A stretch of 64,000 nt of DNA, taken from assembly GCA_013396915.1 (NCBI GenBank), contig VWZL01003420.1:186001-250000 (forward strand). Reading direction: 5' to 3'. Shown here piece by piece: positions 1 through 14,556 of the stretch. The DNA is from Stercorarius parasiticus (Eukaryota > Chordata > Aves > Charadriiformes > Stercorariidae). Below the pieces are notes generated by a model. It saw only the letters and a program-made list of their open reading frames with translations, had not been told where the DNA came from and did not search any database. The position numbers were made by a program, and so were the translations under genes. The first letter of the stretch is position 1. The number at the start of each line of letters is the position of its first letter.

Positions 1-3000
1 TACAAGAGAATAAAAGGGAACACGGATTTTAACTAAAAAGGGAAAATCCTCATCCACTGTAGTCAAAGCTACCAGTTTCAATAGACTGGATTGCACTATA
101 CCTTTTTTTAAAAGGAAGGTTTCAAACAGCATGTCTACATATTACTCCATAACTTCTTTTATTTTAAAGTGCAGTTATTGTGATTGAGTGTTTTAGCCAC
201 TCCTTTCTCACAAAAGGAGTTTTTTCCCCTCTATTTTCTCCATTAGAAAAGAAGGAATTGTTCTTTCTTTTGCTCTCTCTCCCCCCCAGCACTTCCACCA
301 TTATTTCTAAGCCTTCAGTGGTTATTCAGTGAAGTTTTTTTTATTAACGTATATTTCTCCTATACTTAGCAATGCATGCATAGTCTCTGCACATATACTT
401 TGAGGGGGTCATGAACTTTACTGGGTATAACGGGAAGAATTGAATTGTCCATATCACAAGGCAGAATGAGCATGGGACATGTAATACTCCTTGATCTAAG
501 TTAATATTTGTTTATTTTAACATTTAGCAAGGGTTTTGACAAGATGACTTCCAAGTGTGTCTTTCATCTTCAATTATTCTTCAATTCTAGAAATGTAATA
601 TGTTCCAGGACAAATCCTTCCATCGTTCTTCACACAGAATAGCAGCTTGTTGTACAAGAAAATCCATCCTTTTATACAATAAGCTACTCTGTCAGCGAGT
701 GCTTCTTGCAAACTCCTCAAAGCAGGTAGATGGCCCTTTTTTTTTTAAATGGAAAAAGTATGATACAGCACAACGGAAGAGAGGATTGATGTCTGTTTTA
801 GAGAGATGTACAGATCAAGTGGCTCATCCAAACCACAAAGAAAATTCAGTGCAGACTCAAGCAAACTCTGACCGAGCAATTTCCAATCCAAACCACTGAC
901 TATACCACATCTTGCAAGTCCTACTACTGCTCTGATAAATGCTTTGAACCAGAATAGAGCGGAACTGACTTCTCAGATGTTCCAGTGCTGTTTCCACATA
1001 GAGGCTAAGTCCCACAACACGTGGCAAGCAAACCAGTAAAAGTATGTGAGGCTGACACTGACACCTCATCCTGAGACCCTGCTATACTTCAGGTACCACC
1101 ATGGGGACCCTGGGGACCCCCGGAAGTGTGATGTTTTCTCCCACTTGTGAGCTACTTTCATATGTGATCTTTCCTAAATATGAGCCACTCTTTGCGGTAT
1201 GACATACGTGTCTTCTGGCTTGGCATACCTGCAAAGGTCCAGAAGACTGCTTGCGTTCCTCTGGATTTAAGACTAAATAAACGGAACTTAATATTATGCC
1301 CCCCCATTTAGGTTAAAAGCAGCTTTTCCTTTAATTCAGTGGATTTCAAGGATTCCATCTGACTTTCAAGCACAATGCCATTTCACCACTTTTAAATAAA
1401 TGCAATGGTTTTAACGCAGCAGATTGTCTAAACAAGATAGTGTAATATGTATGTACACTAGTAGACAGGCATTTTAATGTTATGCCATATTATTTATTAT
1501 CCTTTCCATTATGAGATTAACTGATTGTTTTGGCAGTTTAAATAGATTTGTTTTTCTTTTACAGGGATGAAAATGGTGCTGGCATGCTGCAGATGGCATC
1601 ATCTGCTGACTGGAAAATTTATTCATGAGATGAGCTAGAACTGAACAGTGTTTCAAACAACTTTCAGACTCTATTAGATAATTATTGAGTCTATTTTATG
1701 GAGATAATTTCAAGTACCATTTAGGCAATATTTAAAGAAAGTAAAAAGGCAACTTCAAAAAATGTTTCTATTAAAGAAGATAGAAATATGACGCGGATTA
1801 AGTTACTAAAGGCTCTGTTGTGTTGACACCTCCTTCAACTTCTTAATTTCTGCAGCAGAAACGTTTTCTTTGGAAGGAAAATTGCACAAGAATTTCATTG
1901 CTTTTCATAACTTTTTAGAGATTGGTTTCTCCAGAAATGACCCACTCATGAGATTTTTCCATCGGTTTTCTATATTGAAAGGTTCCTTATAATACAGAAA
2001 TAAAGAGGTATAAAAGAAGAACTGTTTAACAAGACATACTGTTAAGCAATGCATAAATATTCTGTGAAAATAATACATATTCCATGATTTTTTAATAACT
2101 CACTCTGGCCTCTGAAAGCTTTAGCCACTTAAAGACATTTATCAGAATTCCAAATTTCAATCCTAAACATGAAAAATCATTTCTGTTGGCCAAAATTTTT
2201 ATTGGTTCACCTTATGTGTTAAAAGTTAACATACTGAAAGAGCAAAGTATGAAATAAATGTGACATATAATAAATGTGAAAGACAAAGGATGAAATGACC
2301 TGCAGACACTGTCACAAGAAATTCTAGTAAGCGGCGCATTAGCAATAAGCCGGGCTAGGGAGCCTCCAGCCTGGCAGCTCTGCGGAGCTGGGATCATTCT
2401 CCTGCAGAAATGAAGCACAAGGTCTAGACTCTTTTGGATCCTACAAACGCAGCCAATGTGCGGTGCCACATCTCAGGAAAAGCAGAAAATCACAGAAATG
2501 AGCAGTCAGTAATCTCTCATTTGCCCCAGATTCAGTGTTCCAGCCTTGGCACAAAGCAAGGTGCCTTTTGGAGGCAATGACTGACGGGTTCCCAAAAGAG
2601 GTCTTATTTAGCAGATGGCGGGAGGGAACATATAAGAGTTATGTTACACTGGTAAGGCCTTATCGTGAGCCCAAAATCTCAGAGCTCGCTGATTTTAATA
2701 ACAGAACCACTGCCACCATCACTGAAACAAGGATTGCAGCCCTTTTGCATAGTGGAAATGAATCAACCAGTTTTGTCATTACAGGGGTTGTGAAAATAGC
2801 CCATGAGACAATTGGTAGCTAATCAATAAAAAAAAGGAAAAACTCGGTAACTATCAGATTAATTCACCAGAATATTTCAGATTTAAGAACAAATGGAAAA
2901 TTCTTATCCTTTTTGTAACAAAGATGTACATACAGCAGCTTGTCACTTTTCACTTTATTCTGAGTTCTGTTTTTTCTCTGAGCAGATATACAAAACTCCA

Positions 3001-6000
3001 GCTGGAAATGAAGGTGATATTTCTTTCTTAGTATCACAACTGTTCTCTTGAGGTATTATTCTTCTGAAAAATAATAATTAGATATTAAAGAGAAACACTT
3101 TGTAAGTATGGATATCTTATCAACTGAGTTCTGTTTGCCATTTCAATAATTCATTGTAAACTTGCGTATTGAAAGTACTGTCTTCAGTACTGTCTGATAC
3201 CTTCCATCAGGGAACACACCCATCTGTATCTGTATTGGTTTTATGCTGATCTCTTTGGACATTTTCACCAAGTGTTTTTTTCTCAGCATGAGTCTGCACT
3301 AATCTTCATATTGGGACTCTATTAATCTTTCTTATAGATTAACATGTGTCTGCAGGGGTGGGTGCAATTCTGGTCTAAGCAACAGACATAAAATTCCAAC
3401 CCTTATTCCTAAGAGGGATGTATAAATCACTTGGATGTGCTGATTACCAAAATAGCTGACACCAAGTCCCCGGAGCCTGCTATTCATAGTAGTTTGTAGC
3501 CATAACTGTATGTTAGCATAGTGTGATGTCAAAAGATCCAAAATATAGAAATATGTATGAATATCCTGTTGAGATGATGAGTCTGTGGATTTTTCCACTG
3601 TAGTGGACAATCATTAACTATTTGTTAAATATCAAAGGTACAGCACTGAAGACAAACAAGAAAGCTGCTTCCAGCCCTAGGGAAATTGCTGCCTGGTTTT
3701 GTGATGCTCTTACCTAGTCAGCAGCACCTCTGGATTTGCTCTCCAGGACACATGGATGCAGACCAGAGATTTTTAGAGGTGTTCACACACGGTTCATGTT
3801 GTAAACGAAGCAGCTCTTTTAATGACTTAGTCAAAGGATGCTCTGCTTTATGTTGAGGATGAACGCAACAAAGAAGCTGCCTTCTTTTGCTTGCCTTGGT
3901 ATTATGTTGCAATCATTAGGGAGCTAATAGTCTAATTGCTGCCTACTGACTGTCAACATTAAAACAACCGCTGAAGTCAGTTGTATTCTAATAATTTCCC
4001 AGGTGTTTTTAAGTGGCTACAAAGAGGATGGTAAGAAAATTACCATGTAGCAGAAAGACGAACTGCCACAACCATTTTATGTTTACCTCTATTTTCATTA
4101 TACGGAATACCATCCTTATTTTCTTTCACTATCTTTTCTGCTTAAGCTAACGCTAAAAGAAACAGACCATAGGAGTGGGTGTAGTCATGGTAATTCATAG
4201 TAGATGAATTCTCTGATCAGTTCATAGTAGAGATAAATTTCCTGTCATCCCCGTGAGCATCCATAAGAAGAAGTGATCTGTGCTTCCTTCATTGAAAAAA
4301 TGTTGTCAATAACAATTTAAATTCATTTAAAAACCAAAGCAATGTTTCCCAGTTTGGGGATGGTCAGTCACGTCATACTTAGATAACACTATATATGGTT
4401 GAGTCAGACAGATAAACAGGACAAATTTTCAGCCAGGACAACTCAGGGTAATTCAAGTGATTTTGCTGAACTGAACTGACTGCTTCACTTGAACACCCAG
4501 TCTTAGAGGGGTACAAGAAGCAGGGCTAGCTTTATGGTGAGCTTCATACCTTCTATTTCCATCATAAGATAGCATGTCACATATATTTGTTTGCTAACAT
4601 CCAAACATCACCTCTTAAGGCTTCAAATGTCACTATTAAAAAAAAAGAATGATGCATTGTCTGCATATCCAAACAGTGAACTGATATGTGCTACCAAAAT
4701 CAAAAAGCTCTTTGCCCAGCTAATACTAACACCAACATCTGGCAACCAGGTAAGTGTGTGCAGCAAAAATTCCCTTGAACTTGCCCTCCTATTGTCCTGA
4801 TACGTTCTTCAGTTGGAAAATAAATGTAATTTATTGAATTTAGATAATAAATTGGAATGAACTTGATGATACTAGATATAAGTTCATAAATTTCCAAAAT
4901 ACTAGGGTTTTTTCTTCTAAAGTAATCTCCTCTCACAGCACATTAGGCCCTAAAAAGCATAGGCAGAATTGAAAAATGTCTGTAGATATTTGATGGGAAT
5001 CCTGTCATTTTCATTACTATGATTATCACATGGGAAGCCACTGATGAGCAAACAGGAACAGAAGTCATTCTTTACAACATGTCTTGTCTTGGCAGGACTA
5101 CTGTATCCACTAAATCCATCTGTCTGGATAAACTAGTGCCAAAGTATAACAGTGTTGGGGGGGGGTTCAAAACTTTTTATTCCCAATGTTACATGTTACC
5201 TGGTGGTATGCCATACAGAGCCAGCCAGGGAAATACAAACATCCTTAAGGCTAGAATAGATGCTAGTTAATAGAAAGTGAATGTTAAAACTATGATTTTT
5301 TCCACCTCGAACTTTATCTTGTGATTTATCCCACAGCTGGCCAACCAGTATCTGTCACCATAACAGCCTTGCGTAGTGCTCATGGTGACAAGGATACCAG
5401 GTTCTTCTGATTCAGTGTTACTCTTCTGCCTACAGCTTTTACATCGAACTATGAAAAAGATAGTTATGAGGGTCACTGGGAGAAAACCTCTGCAACTTTC
5501 AATTTAATGACAGCTGTCCTGGGAACCACATTAAAGTAAAACAATCAGTCTCATTTGTCAACTCTCAGGCGCCCAGATTTCAGCTCTGTATTCCTGACTG
5601 ATGATTTGCCAGCAGATTCCTTTCTCCATTTCAAAGTTGCTTTGCTTTCAGCTGGAAAACTACAGTTCTTCCCTTCATTACACCTCTATTCCTGTAATAA
5701 CTAACTTGCAGAGAGGAGAATATCACTATCTGACACCAAGTGCAGCTGCACAGAAGACACGGGTTTGGAGGTCTGGAATCCAGGATTGAAAATGCCTGAC
5801 ATAAAGTCTCATTGAATTGTTGCTGGTTTATTTATTTTCTTTTTCTCTCAGTTTGTCACTTGTGCAATGAGGTAATATAATTTGCAAGACCCATAAAATG
5901 CTCTGAGAAACAAAGGATGTTCACCGTGTCAGGTGCTCCCAGTACACCAACAAGCTCTGTAACCTCTTACCCCCTCCTTGGGCACATTACTGGTTGTGTG

Positions 6001-9000
6001 TGTACCACGTTACAACTGACCTATGTAGCACAGCATATCTTTGTCCTAGCTGGTGCCACTTTCAACCAGGGCAAGTTCTTGTAGGTCTTCTCTTTGCTGA
6101 CAAGAGCCCTCATATGCTGCAGAGTTTTCTGCCAGCAGGGCAGCAGTAGAGGGACTAGACTCCATCAGTCATGCCCATGGAGTAGAACATAAAATCAAGA
6201 TAAGGCACAAGTTTATCACTCCTTACTGAACGCACAAAGTCAGGCAAGCTCTATGCAAACTTCATGTGTCTGACAGCATCATGCTTAATACTCAGGCCAG
6301 GAAACATGATCATTAGCAGCTGGCGGCCAGACAGCTTGAAAACCATGGGAAGGGTTTATGTAAGATGGACAGACAAATCTGGAATAGTCACACTTAAAGC
6401 CACTAAGGAGAAACAGTAACATCGACTGGGGATCCTAAAATGGGTGCCTAATATAGATCAGATGAATTATGCCCTGAAGCGCACTGCATGCATAACAGGC
6501 TTTATCACTGACTACAGGACTGGAGAATGGTTGCTTCACATGCATGCCTGTCTAAACGTGGATGAGACGAATCTCTCTCCCAGATAACTTGAAATGAAAT
6601 TGGAGAAAGCAGGCCAGCAGCTCTCTGATCTGCCAGGTGAGATTCAGACCTGACCCCCTGGCTGTTGTCTCCTAACTCTGCTTCAGCATTCTGTTTTGCA
6701 TGACGCCACGTGTTTTTAGATTAGGTGCTGAGAGATGAAAACCAGGCACAGCGTCTGACAGGAAAGTCAATCACCTAGATTGCTAAGAGCTATCAATGTT
6801 GTGAACTGAGATGCTAAAGTTCAAGCTGACACCCAAGGAATTCATAAAGAAACTCTAAGAAGAAAACAGGAACCATGAAAGGGAGCATAAAGAAAGATGA
6901 ATAATGTCTTAAAAAGAGCAAATTTCTTTAATTATGCAGTTTGGAAGTAACTAACATTATGTGTAATAACAATCAAAAAATCCTTTCTTCTAAATATATT
7001 TTTGAAATTAACTTTTCAAATGGAAAGATTTCAACTCGTGAAGTGACCTGTTTTTAACATTAAAAGTGTTACCCACCCAAAACCACGCTTCATTAGACCC
7101 AGAGCAAAATTAGATAGAAGGAAGTTTTGCCAAGACAGTCAAGTCATTTCTGTCTTACTTCAGTCCAAAACAAAGCTGCTTCTTCATTATTATTTTATAT
7201 ATCATTACCCTAATACAAATACCTACAGATTATTGCAAAACAAATAGATAGTTTCATACAAAAATTGATAAATGTTTGAGAAATAACAACTCTGTTCCTC
7301 TTCTGCCTTTTATCCCCTTTGGATATAAGTTATATTGTGGATGTCACTGATTTCTGAATGGAAAGAGGCTTTTCTCCATACAGTTTGGGATACACAGAAA
7401 AATGACCATTGAAGTTTCATTGAAGAACAGAAAAGGTCTCCACTTTTCACAGAATTTTAGACAGTTTTTCTATTAATAGTGTTTGGGGTTTCATTTTTGG
7501 CTTTGTTGTGTTTTTCTTCTGTAAAACATATTTTCATTTGCTCCAGAGGAAGTTCAAAAATAAATGCTTTATACATTGTGTAAAATCGTTATGTAAAAGT
7601 GGGAATGCATGCTGCATCACTTGCTAACTTCTGTAAAACTATTACTGTCTACTGATGTTAAAAAGACACCACAATCTGATTATTAAAGGCAGAACTACCA
7701 GTGCGTGTTAAAATCATCCAATACTTGCTCTCAGCATTATTAAATTACCCTTTGCTTTGCCAGATTTTAAACATTTGGCAGAGATTTCATACAGTGCATA
7801 CAGAAACTTAACTGAAGTTTTTGAAACTTCCCAGGCAAAATGTTCTGTATCTTTGAGGGCAAATCTAAAGGATAAAAATGTACTCTTTGTGTCATAATAA
7901 CAAAGTGGGAATTTCCTCTTTTATAAGTCTAGTTTGGGATTAGTCATTTGAAATATTGCTAGCAAATAGAAAAATGGGTTTTGTGTAATTTATGTTGGTC
8001 CCGTGAAATCTGCCAAAATTTGTCTAAGGTAAAGCCTTGGTAAAATGGCAGACAATGTCTCCCTGACTAAATTTCATAAGGTTTCTGTCCACACTTACTG
8101 AAAGGATCGGCTGAACTTGCATGCTCTGTGGCTGCAGCTCTGGGACAAGCCAAGACTTTCCTCTCTAACTGAAAACAGGAAGCTTCCTTTTTTTTTTTTT
8201 CTTTAATTAGGGATGGAAGAAGGAGGCTGTAGGCTTTTAGAAGATTGGTGTTTTGGTTCCAAAGCTACGCGCTCAGAAATGAGAAAGTACCAGAACATAA
8301 ATCCCCTTTGATGCCTTTTTTGATCTCTCTGAGGAAGGTTCAGATGATGGAGCAATGGTTGCACAACCTGCACAGCCCCCTGCCCCGTTTCATCCAGTTC
8401 TGGCATTATGGTGGGTCTTTAATCACGTATTCATGCTGTGCGTTGGATGAGACCCTTCCTCAGGGTACAGGATGTCCTAGCTTTGGGAATGAATCAGCAT
8501 TAAGGCATGTAGGAGACTGCTGTCTTTGGACCACTGCTCTTCATTTGTTCAACAGCTGAGAAGCACAAGGTGACTGAGGCTGGCATCCACAGGAAAAGAA
8601 ACGGGTGTTCTCATGTGAATATTTCCCCAGAAAAATAGATTTTATCTCTTTGTCTACTGCATAGTTTCTTTGTGGTGCTACCCAAGCCATTTAAACTGAA
8701 CTTTACACAGAGGACACTAAGTGCACGCTCTTTATTCTCTGGGTACTTGACTTGAGACCCACAGTCTGATTACCAAGGGAGCTGAACTCTTACAGCTGAT
8801 GTCAATTGCACCTGTGCTCTAAGCCTGTTAAGAGTTGTTCAGAGCTAAGTATGTGGAAAGCAGGATCTCAGATGTTTTGATTTGGACAGCAGGAATAAGT
8901 TCTTCTTGCCAAGTTTCTTTTAATTGGTGTGGCTACCTCTACCCTGTCTTGTGAAAAGCATCCTTGCTGAGACCACATCTGCCAACTTTCTCACCACAGA

Positions 9001-9648
9001 AATGCTCCTAGAGTAGTCTCACTGGTAGAGCAAGAGATAAGACTCCAAGCATGTTCTGAAGCTTTAAGCCCTCATTAGGATGCCCACACACACAGACAGA
9101 GCAGACTATCTGACCTTAGGACCAACTCTTACCTGGCTTGCCCTGCAGCTCTTGGCTCTGACTTGCATTCCAGCTGAAAACCCATAATCTCACACCACAC
9201 CCCAGTACTGGTAACCCACTGCGCTTGGTTTGTTCCTACAAGAGTGCAGCAGATGAGGTAGGATACACAGCCTGATTTTTTAAGGCCAGTCATACTGCAA
9301 AGCTGCCACAGACCCCACAGGGCTATTATCAGGACTGTGAAGACATGCTATTTGCTTCTCTTGTTTTGGAAGGGCTGTCAGGCAGCCATAAACATGTCAT
9401 ATGAACTCAGAAGCAAGCATCCATTTGAGGGACTAACCTGGGAGGAGTGCTCAGGGAGCATAATACCTAGATGAGTATGTTCAGGATGCACCAAATTCTG
9501 GAGGTTATTTGAAACGGGACATAGTAAAGCCCATTTCCAAACAGTTCTATCAATGGAGGACTGGAGGAAGAAGAGCGGAGCAGAGAAAGCTTTTTACCTC
9601 AGTGTAGACAACATGCAAAATTTTGAGGACAAACTTCCCTAAAAGCAT

Positions 9649-9774
9649 TCAGGGCCAGGCTGGATGGGGCTTTGAGCAGCCTGGTCTAGTGGGAGGTGTC
9701 CCTGCCCATGGCAGGGGGGTTGGAACTAGATGATCTTTAAGGTCCCTTCCAACCCGAACCATTCTATGATTGTA
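9649..9774 (+). mobile_element. CR1 LINE 3' fragment
   Basis: This has the typical avian CR1 3' end: a 'ggctggatggggctttgagcagcctgg' type block shortened here to its 3' part, then the 'gatgatctttaaggtccctt' segment and the terminal 'attctatgat' motif. It is 5'-truncated, as most CR1 copies are, and contains no usable reverse transcriptase frame. It belongs to the same subfamily as the inverted fragment at 22288-22375. Confidence 0.9.
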
Positions 9775-12084
9775 ATATAAGAACCCTTTGGCTGATGCAC
9801 AGAGACCTTTCAAGAGGTAACAATCAGCAACCTGACATTTTCTGGTATGTGGAAAAAAAAAAGCACAGATCCATCTATGAGCCTATCCCATGACCTGGAT
9901 GCAATCCAGGCCCCTAGCCAGCCAGGTATAACTGAGATGTTGTTTGTCTTTGCCAATATGTGAGAAACCTTCTACATTTGTCAGCAGCAGGAGACAAGTT
10001 GCATCTGACACATGATCTGACACAGAACAAGAGAGAGACCTCAGGGAAACACAAAAAAGAACAAATTCAACAAATGATGCTTGAAAACACAGGAAGAAAG
10101 ATGAGGACTTTTCCAGCCAGCTCTGATAACCTACGTATTTCTGAAGGGCCTGCAGGGACATTGCTGGAAGTACATAATCCTAGACCACATTATTTTATTT
10201 CTGTACTTTCCACCCTAAAGAGACTGTCAGTAGCCAAAAGGCCAGCTAGGTGTGTTACAGGTAGAAGGAGACCCCATGACAGAGCTGTGAGGCACTTCTA
10301 GACAATGCTGCACTCACTTATTTCTCTGCCCTGAGGCTAAGCTTCACTTGTGCTCTAGAGACCTCTTTAGAAAGATGAACCTCAAGGCTACAGCTCAGCC
10401 TGAGTTTTGGGTTAGATAAGGTAGAAAACTATATAAACTATAAGAATTGCTTAGCTCTTCAGAGGCAAGGCAGCAAAGCTGAAAACAGCTTTGGTTCACC
10501 TGGCTATAGTTAGTCCTCTGGACAACAAATGAGGCTACCCTAATGCTAAAGATAAACTAAATGAGAGGATAAGGAGTTGTACAGTCAGAATTTGTGGATC
10601 TCCACCATTAAGAAGTGACTTGCTGGGTGAAAAGGGGAGAGGGCTGGCTGGAGCAGCCATTAGTCTACATTGCTGAGGCAATACGAAGTGTAAGGTTCAG
10701 CATACAGAGGCTTAGTAGCATGATTAATATGTGAGTTCAGAAGGTGACTGAAGAGGCCAGTGAGGAACACCCGGCTGTGTGTATTTCTGGAACAACCAGG
10801 GCTGGAGGAAACGCTTAGGATAGACATGATAACATTCAAAGTTAGGAGATCATTGACCTGAAGTATCGTCTTGATCCATAGTGGGGCGTAGGTCTCACGT
10901 GGAGATTAACCCTGGGAGGAGTCACTTGGCAAACCCAGCAGCTGTTTAAAAGACCGTGGCTAAGGCTGATGGCAGCATTACAGTCCATGTCAGCAAAGGC
11001 CAATGAACTGTGGCACTGGCTGTGCTTAAAGGAGACTACCAGGAAAAGATGCATAAAAGATAACTGATTAATTTTAGCTTCAGATCAGAGGTGTATTTTG
11101 GAGTAAAGTTAGCTGACAGAAAGTTGAGATTTGAGCATGAATGTCAGGATTTAGACCAGAAGAGACCATTCATCTAACGTAATTAGTTATTTCAGAAAGC
11201 TCATGCAAGGTAACTGGAGCTTAGTCAATTAAATGACTTGGCTACATTTGCTTCTGAGGACGAAAGTTACCGTTCATGGAATTAATGCTTGGCAAAGGTT
11301 TGTCTAGGATTGAGTTTATAGTTGGAGCTGGGATGATACTTGTTTGGAAAGGTAACAGTTTATGTAACTTGGGAAGAGGTGGTGATAGGAGCCAGTTAAG
11401 TACACATACGTAGTCCCAGCTGAGAGGGGTACTTGCTTTGTTACGATTAGGAGTAAAAGACAAGTTAGGCAGTGCAAGCAAATTCTGGGCAAAATGAGGG
11501 TAACTATGATTTCACCTTCATCCAAAAATAGCCCCCCAAGTTAAGCCAGAGAAGTGCTTAAACCTTTAAGAATGTTTTTAATTCTGGGCAAAGGAAATCA
11601 GAGGTAGTTTTCAATTTATGGCACCAGCAAATGGGAAGGAAATAAAATAACTTCTTTTTATATAATTGCTACTGGGTTAAAGTAAATATACTGATCACAT
11701 TAAGGATAAGTCTCAGCTAGAAGTAAAAAAAAACAAAACTAAAAAACACAAAAAAAACAACCAAATGAACCAAAAAGAAAGTCTCGGTCAGAACTAATTG
11801 ATCAAAACGGCCTTAAAACAAAGTTTCTGCCTAGCTATGTCCAAAGCCACCTAAACCAGTCCCAGCACAACATGTCAGAGAGCAGTTCTCAGCAGCCCTG
11901 ATCTCAGGCTAGCACTTTAACTTCTTTCTTTTACTAATATTTACCCAACTTTCTCTTTCAAAAATGATCCCACATGGCAGCTATCAAGGCCCAAGTATGG
12001 GTATTGGTATCCGAGAGATGTACAACAACCTTCTTTCTAGCCCAGCCATCTCTGTCAGCCTCTGAATGGCACATAGGCAAACAG

Positions 12085-12126
12085 AATAGTAGTATTTGAA
12101 TGTTTAGACATTCAAATACTACTATT
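12085..12126. repeat. Perfect 19-bp inverted repeat (hairpin)
   Basis: The arms at 12085-12103 and 12108-12126 are exact reverse complements, separated by the 4-nt loop TTAG. The stem is A/T-rich and ends abruptly on both sides. No coding region is nearby. It is shorter than a typical pre-miRNA; a replication template-switch event or the remnant of a small inverted-repeat element are other explanations. Confidence 0.9.
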
Positions 12127-14531
12127 TTAGAATGTTTGGTTTGTAGATAAGTTTTGGAAAAAAAAAAAACAACAAACAAAAAAAACCCACTTTGCAGAAA
12201 ATGAAAATGTTAGAGCGCAAACGTCTGCATTACAAAGTGCTTGCTCAGCCCTCTGTTAATTGCACAATAGATTTCAACATTTGTGGAGGTTAGTGCTTCC
12301 TCACCAGTTATCTACCAAATAAACCATCTTTTCTGAAGTTTCACTTTCAATTCAGCCAACCAAAGAATGTCTAAACCAATTCTGATGGTTTCCAATCAGT
12401 TCTGCAACACAACAAAATAGTGTATTATCGATGTTTGGATGAATTCTCAAATACTCCGATACTAAAATCTGTCTGTTCAGAATTTCTCAGATAGTTAGCA
12501 CGCTTGCTAAAATTAAAATCTAATTGTAAATAATGTAACCAAGGGATATACCACTACTATTCTTCCATGAAGGATGAACAATGTGTAGTTAGATCCAGCC
12601 GAATGAATCAAGACAANTGAAGTTTAAGAAAATGTATGGATCATGTTACCTTTTGTAAACGGGCATTGATCCTGAAGCCACTTCCGTCTGACCTGATAAA
12701 CAAATCCCCTAGAAACAAACCTACAAGAAGAAACACTAGTTCCCTATACCAGCATTCAGTAAGGAGGCTTTAAGAGAAAACGCTACTGCTAAGCCTAATA
12801 TCAGTTAACCAAGCACTTGTTGAAAATTTGACTTAATTGCACATGAAAAGGATGTGACATACTGGAAGTTGGTAAATCTTCATCTGGCTACCTTGGTAAG
12901 TTTAATCACGTATACTAATTTTTCTGCATGTGTGTGACATATGTCTGCAGGGGGTTTTTTAACAATGTATTTTCATTACCAATATTTTGCTGCTGACAGA
13001 TTCTATTCATAAAAGTAACTCAGAAGTACTCATAAAGAAACTTGTAAGTTTCAACTTATTAAAGAAAAGGCTTGGTAATCTTAAAAGCAAAAAATAATAA
13101 ATCATATTTTTAATATAAGATTTCCATGAAAAAATGTCTTTAAACTTTTCTACTTCTCCAACAGAACACTGTTCACATGAATATCTGGAAGCTCCATGCC
13201 GAGTTGCAAAGTTCTGCATGGAGAAGAGGTGATTATTACAAAAAATTAAAAAACAAAAAAGCAAAGAGAATTCCTGGCCAAACGATGATCAGTTAGATGT
13301 GATTGCACTTCACAAAATAAAAGTCTTAAAAGATTAAAAAGCAATAACAGCAAATCTCGGAGCAATGGTATGCAATCATATCTTTGCTCTGAAGTGGAAA
13401 ATAGTAATAATTTGTCATTATTGTCATTCATGATATATCTCGAATTTGATTTTCAGTGCTTGTCCATTTTAATAAGCATATGTGTTAATTAGCCCTTATC
13501 TATTAAGGAGGAATGAATAGATGCTAATATATTTGTGGCTATTCACTACATTTGTGAAAGAAGCCATTTCCATCATAAAGATATGCTTTTTCTTCTGTAA
13601 GCATCTGAATGATTGTCCTAATGGCTGAAGAGTTTGTAAAAAACAATACTTTGAACTAGAAAGCTTGATGAAATAGTTTGTTTCTAATCACTTTATAAAT
13701 CAATCTGATGCAACTATATAATTAGACAAAAATCATATTCAATGTGTGATACCAAATAGCTCAAGAAAAAAGTCAACATACGCTTGAATAAACTCATTCT
13801 CATAAAGAAAAGTGTCTAAAAGAAGCCAGCAATCATGAACAGATTCAAGATTACTCTTAGCAAACAAAGAAGCTGAATTAGAGAAGACGTTGAAGAGATC
13901 GAATCAGTAATCTTCAGTTATAACTTGAAATGTCAGTCCGGTTTTAGAGAGATTAGTCATCAAAAGACCTTAAAATAGAGCTTCATGAATCACAGAGCGT
14001 AAGATTATTTACTGATCAATCAACAGATAAGTTACTTTGATAAACTGTTGTCTTCATTATTTGATTACAATGCATACATGAAGTTTACTACAAAATAATT
14101 CTCCTGCTGAAAAGAAAAGCAAGAATGATTAGACTCACCTTAAATAAATGTTAAATAGTATTTGCTTAAGCATTCAGCAAGTAATTAGTATTTGTACATA
14201 AGCGATTTTGCAACAAGGAGTCCTGAGAGCTAGTGACTTCATTTTTATCCCACGTACAGCAGCGCCACAATCTCACTTATTGATGGAGAAGTGGCAACAG
14301 GAAATTAGGTGGCGGCAGTACCAGATGAGCAGAGCTCCTTTACCATCTAATTAGTTCTACTGATTGTTGCTGACACTGCTTGCACACTCAAAATTAGCAG
14401 CTGTTTAAAACCACATGCTGAAGTTGGGTACTGAAACTTTTGCAACCTGCTTTAAAGCAGGACTCAAAACGCAGGGAATTGTTTCGGTACTAGTGCACAT
14501 ATCTACATTATTTTGTTTAGATTATTTTTCT

Positions 14532-14556
14532 ATTTGCATGTTTTCCTTTATAAAAA
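14532..14556 (+). promoter_or_regulatory. Octamer plus TATA box, candidate PLEKHG7 core promoter
   Basis: A perfect octamer ATTTGCAT (14532-14539, a POU/Oct factor site) is followed after 9 nt by a consensus TATA box TATAAAAA (14549-14556). A start site about 30 nt downstream would lie near 14580, giving a 5' UTR of about 60 nt before the ATG at 14641. The competing reading is that 14601-14602 (tttcctag) is a splice acceptor and the true promoter is further upstream. The sequence allows both. Confidence 0.4.

Larger units (their letters stand above)
1..14530. other. Intergenic region upstream of PLEKHG7
   Basis: I see no supportable gene here. The open frames on both strands are short, lack good splice sites at their edges and resemble no family I recognise. 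The region is A/T-rich single-copy DNA with small A-rich runs (about 11724-11764 and 12158-12187), a CR1 fragment at 9649-9774, a perfect hairpin at 12085-12126 and one ambiguous base (n) at 12617. Non-coding 5' exons or distant enhancers of PLEKHG7 could lie here but are not visible by eye. Confidence 0.6.
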
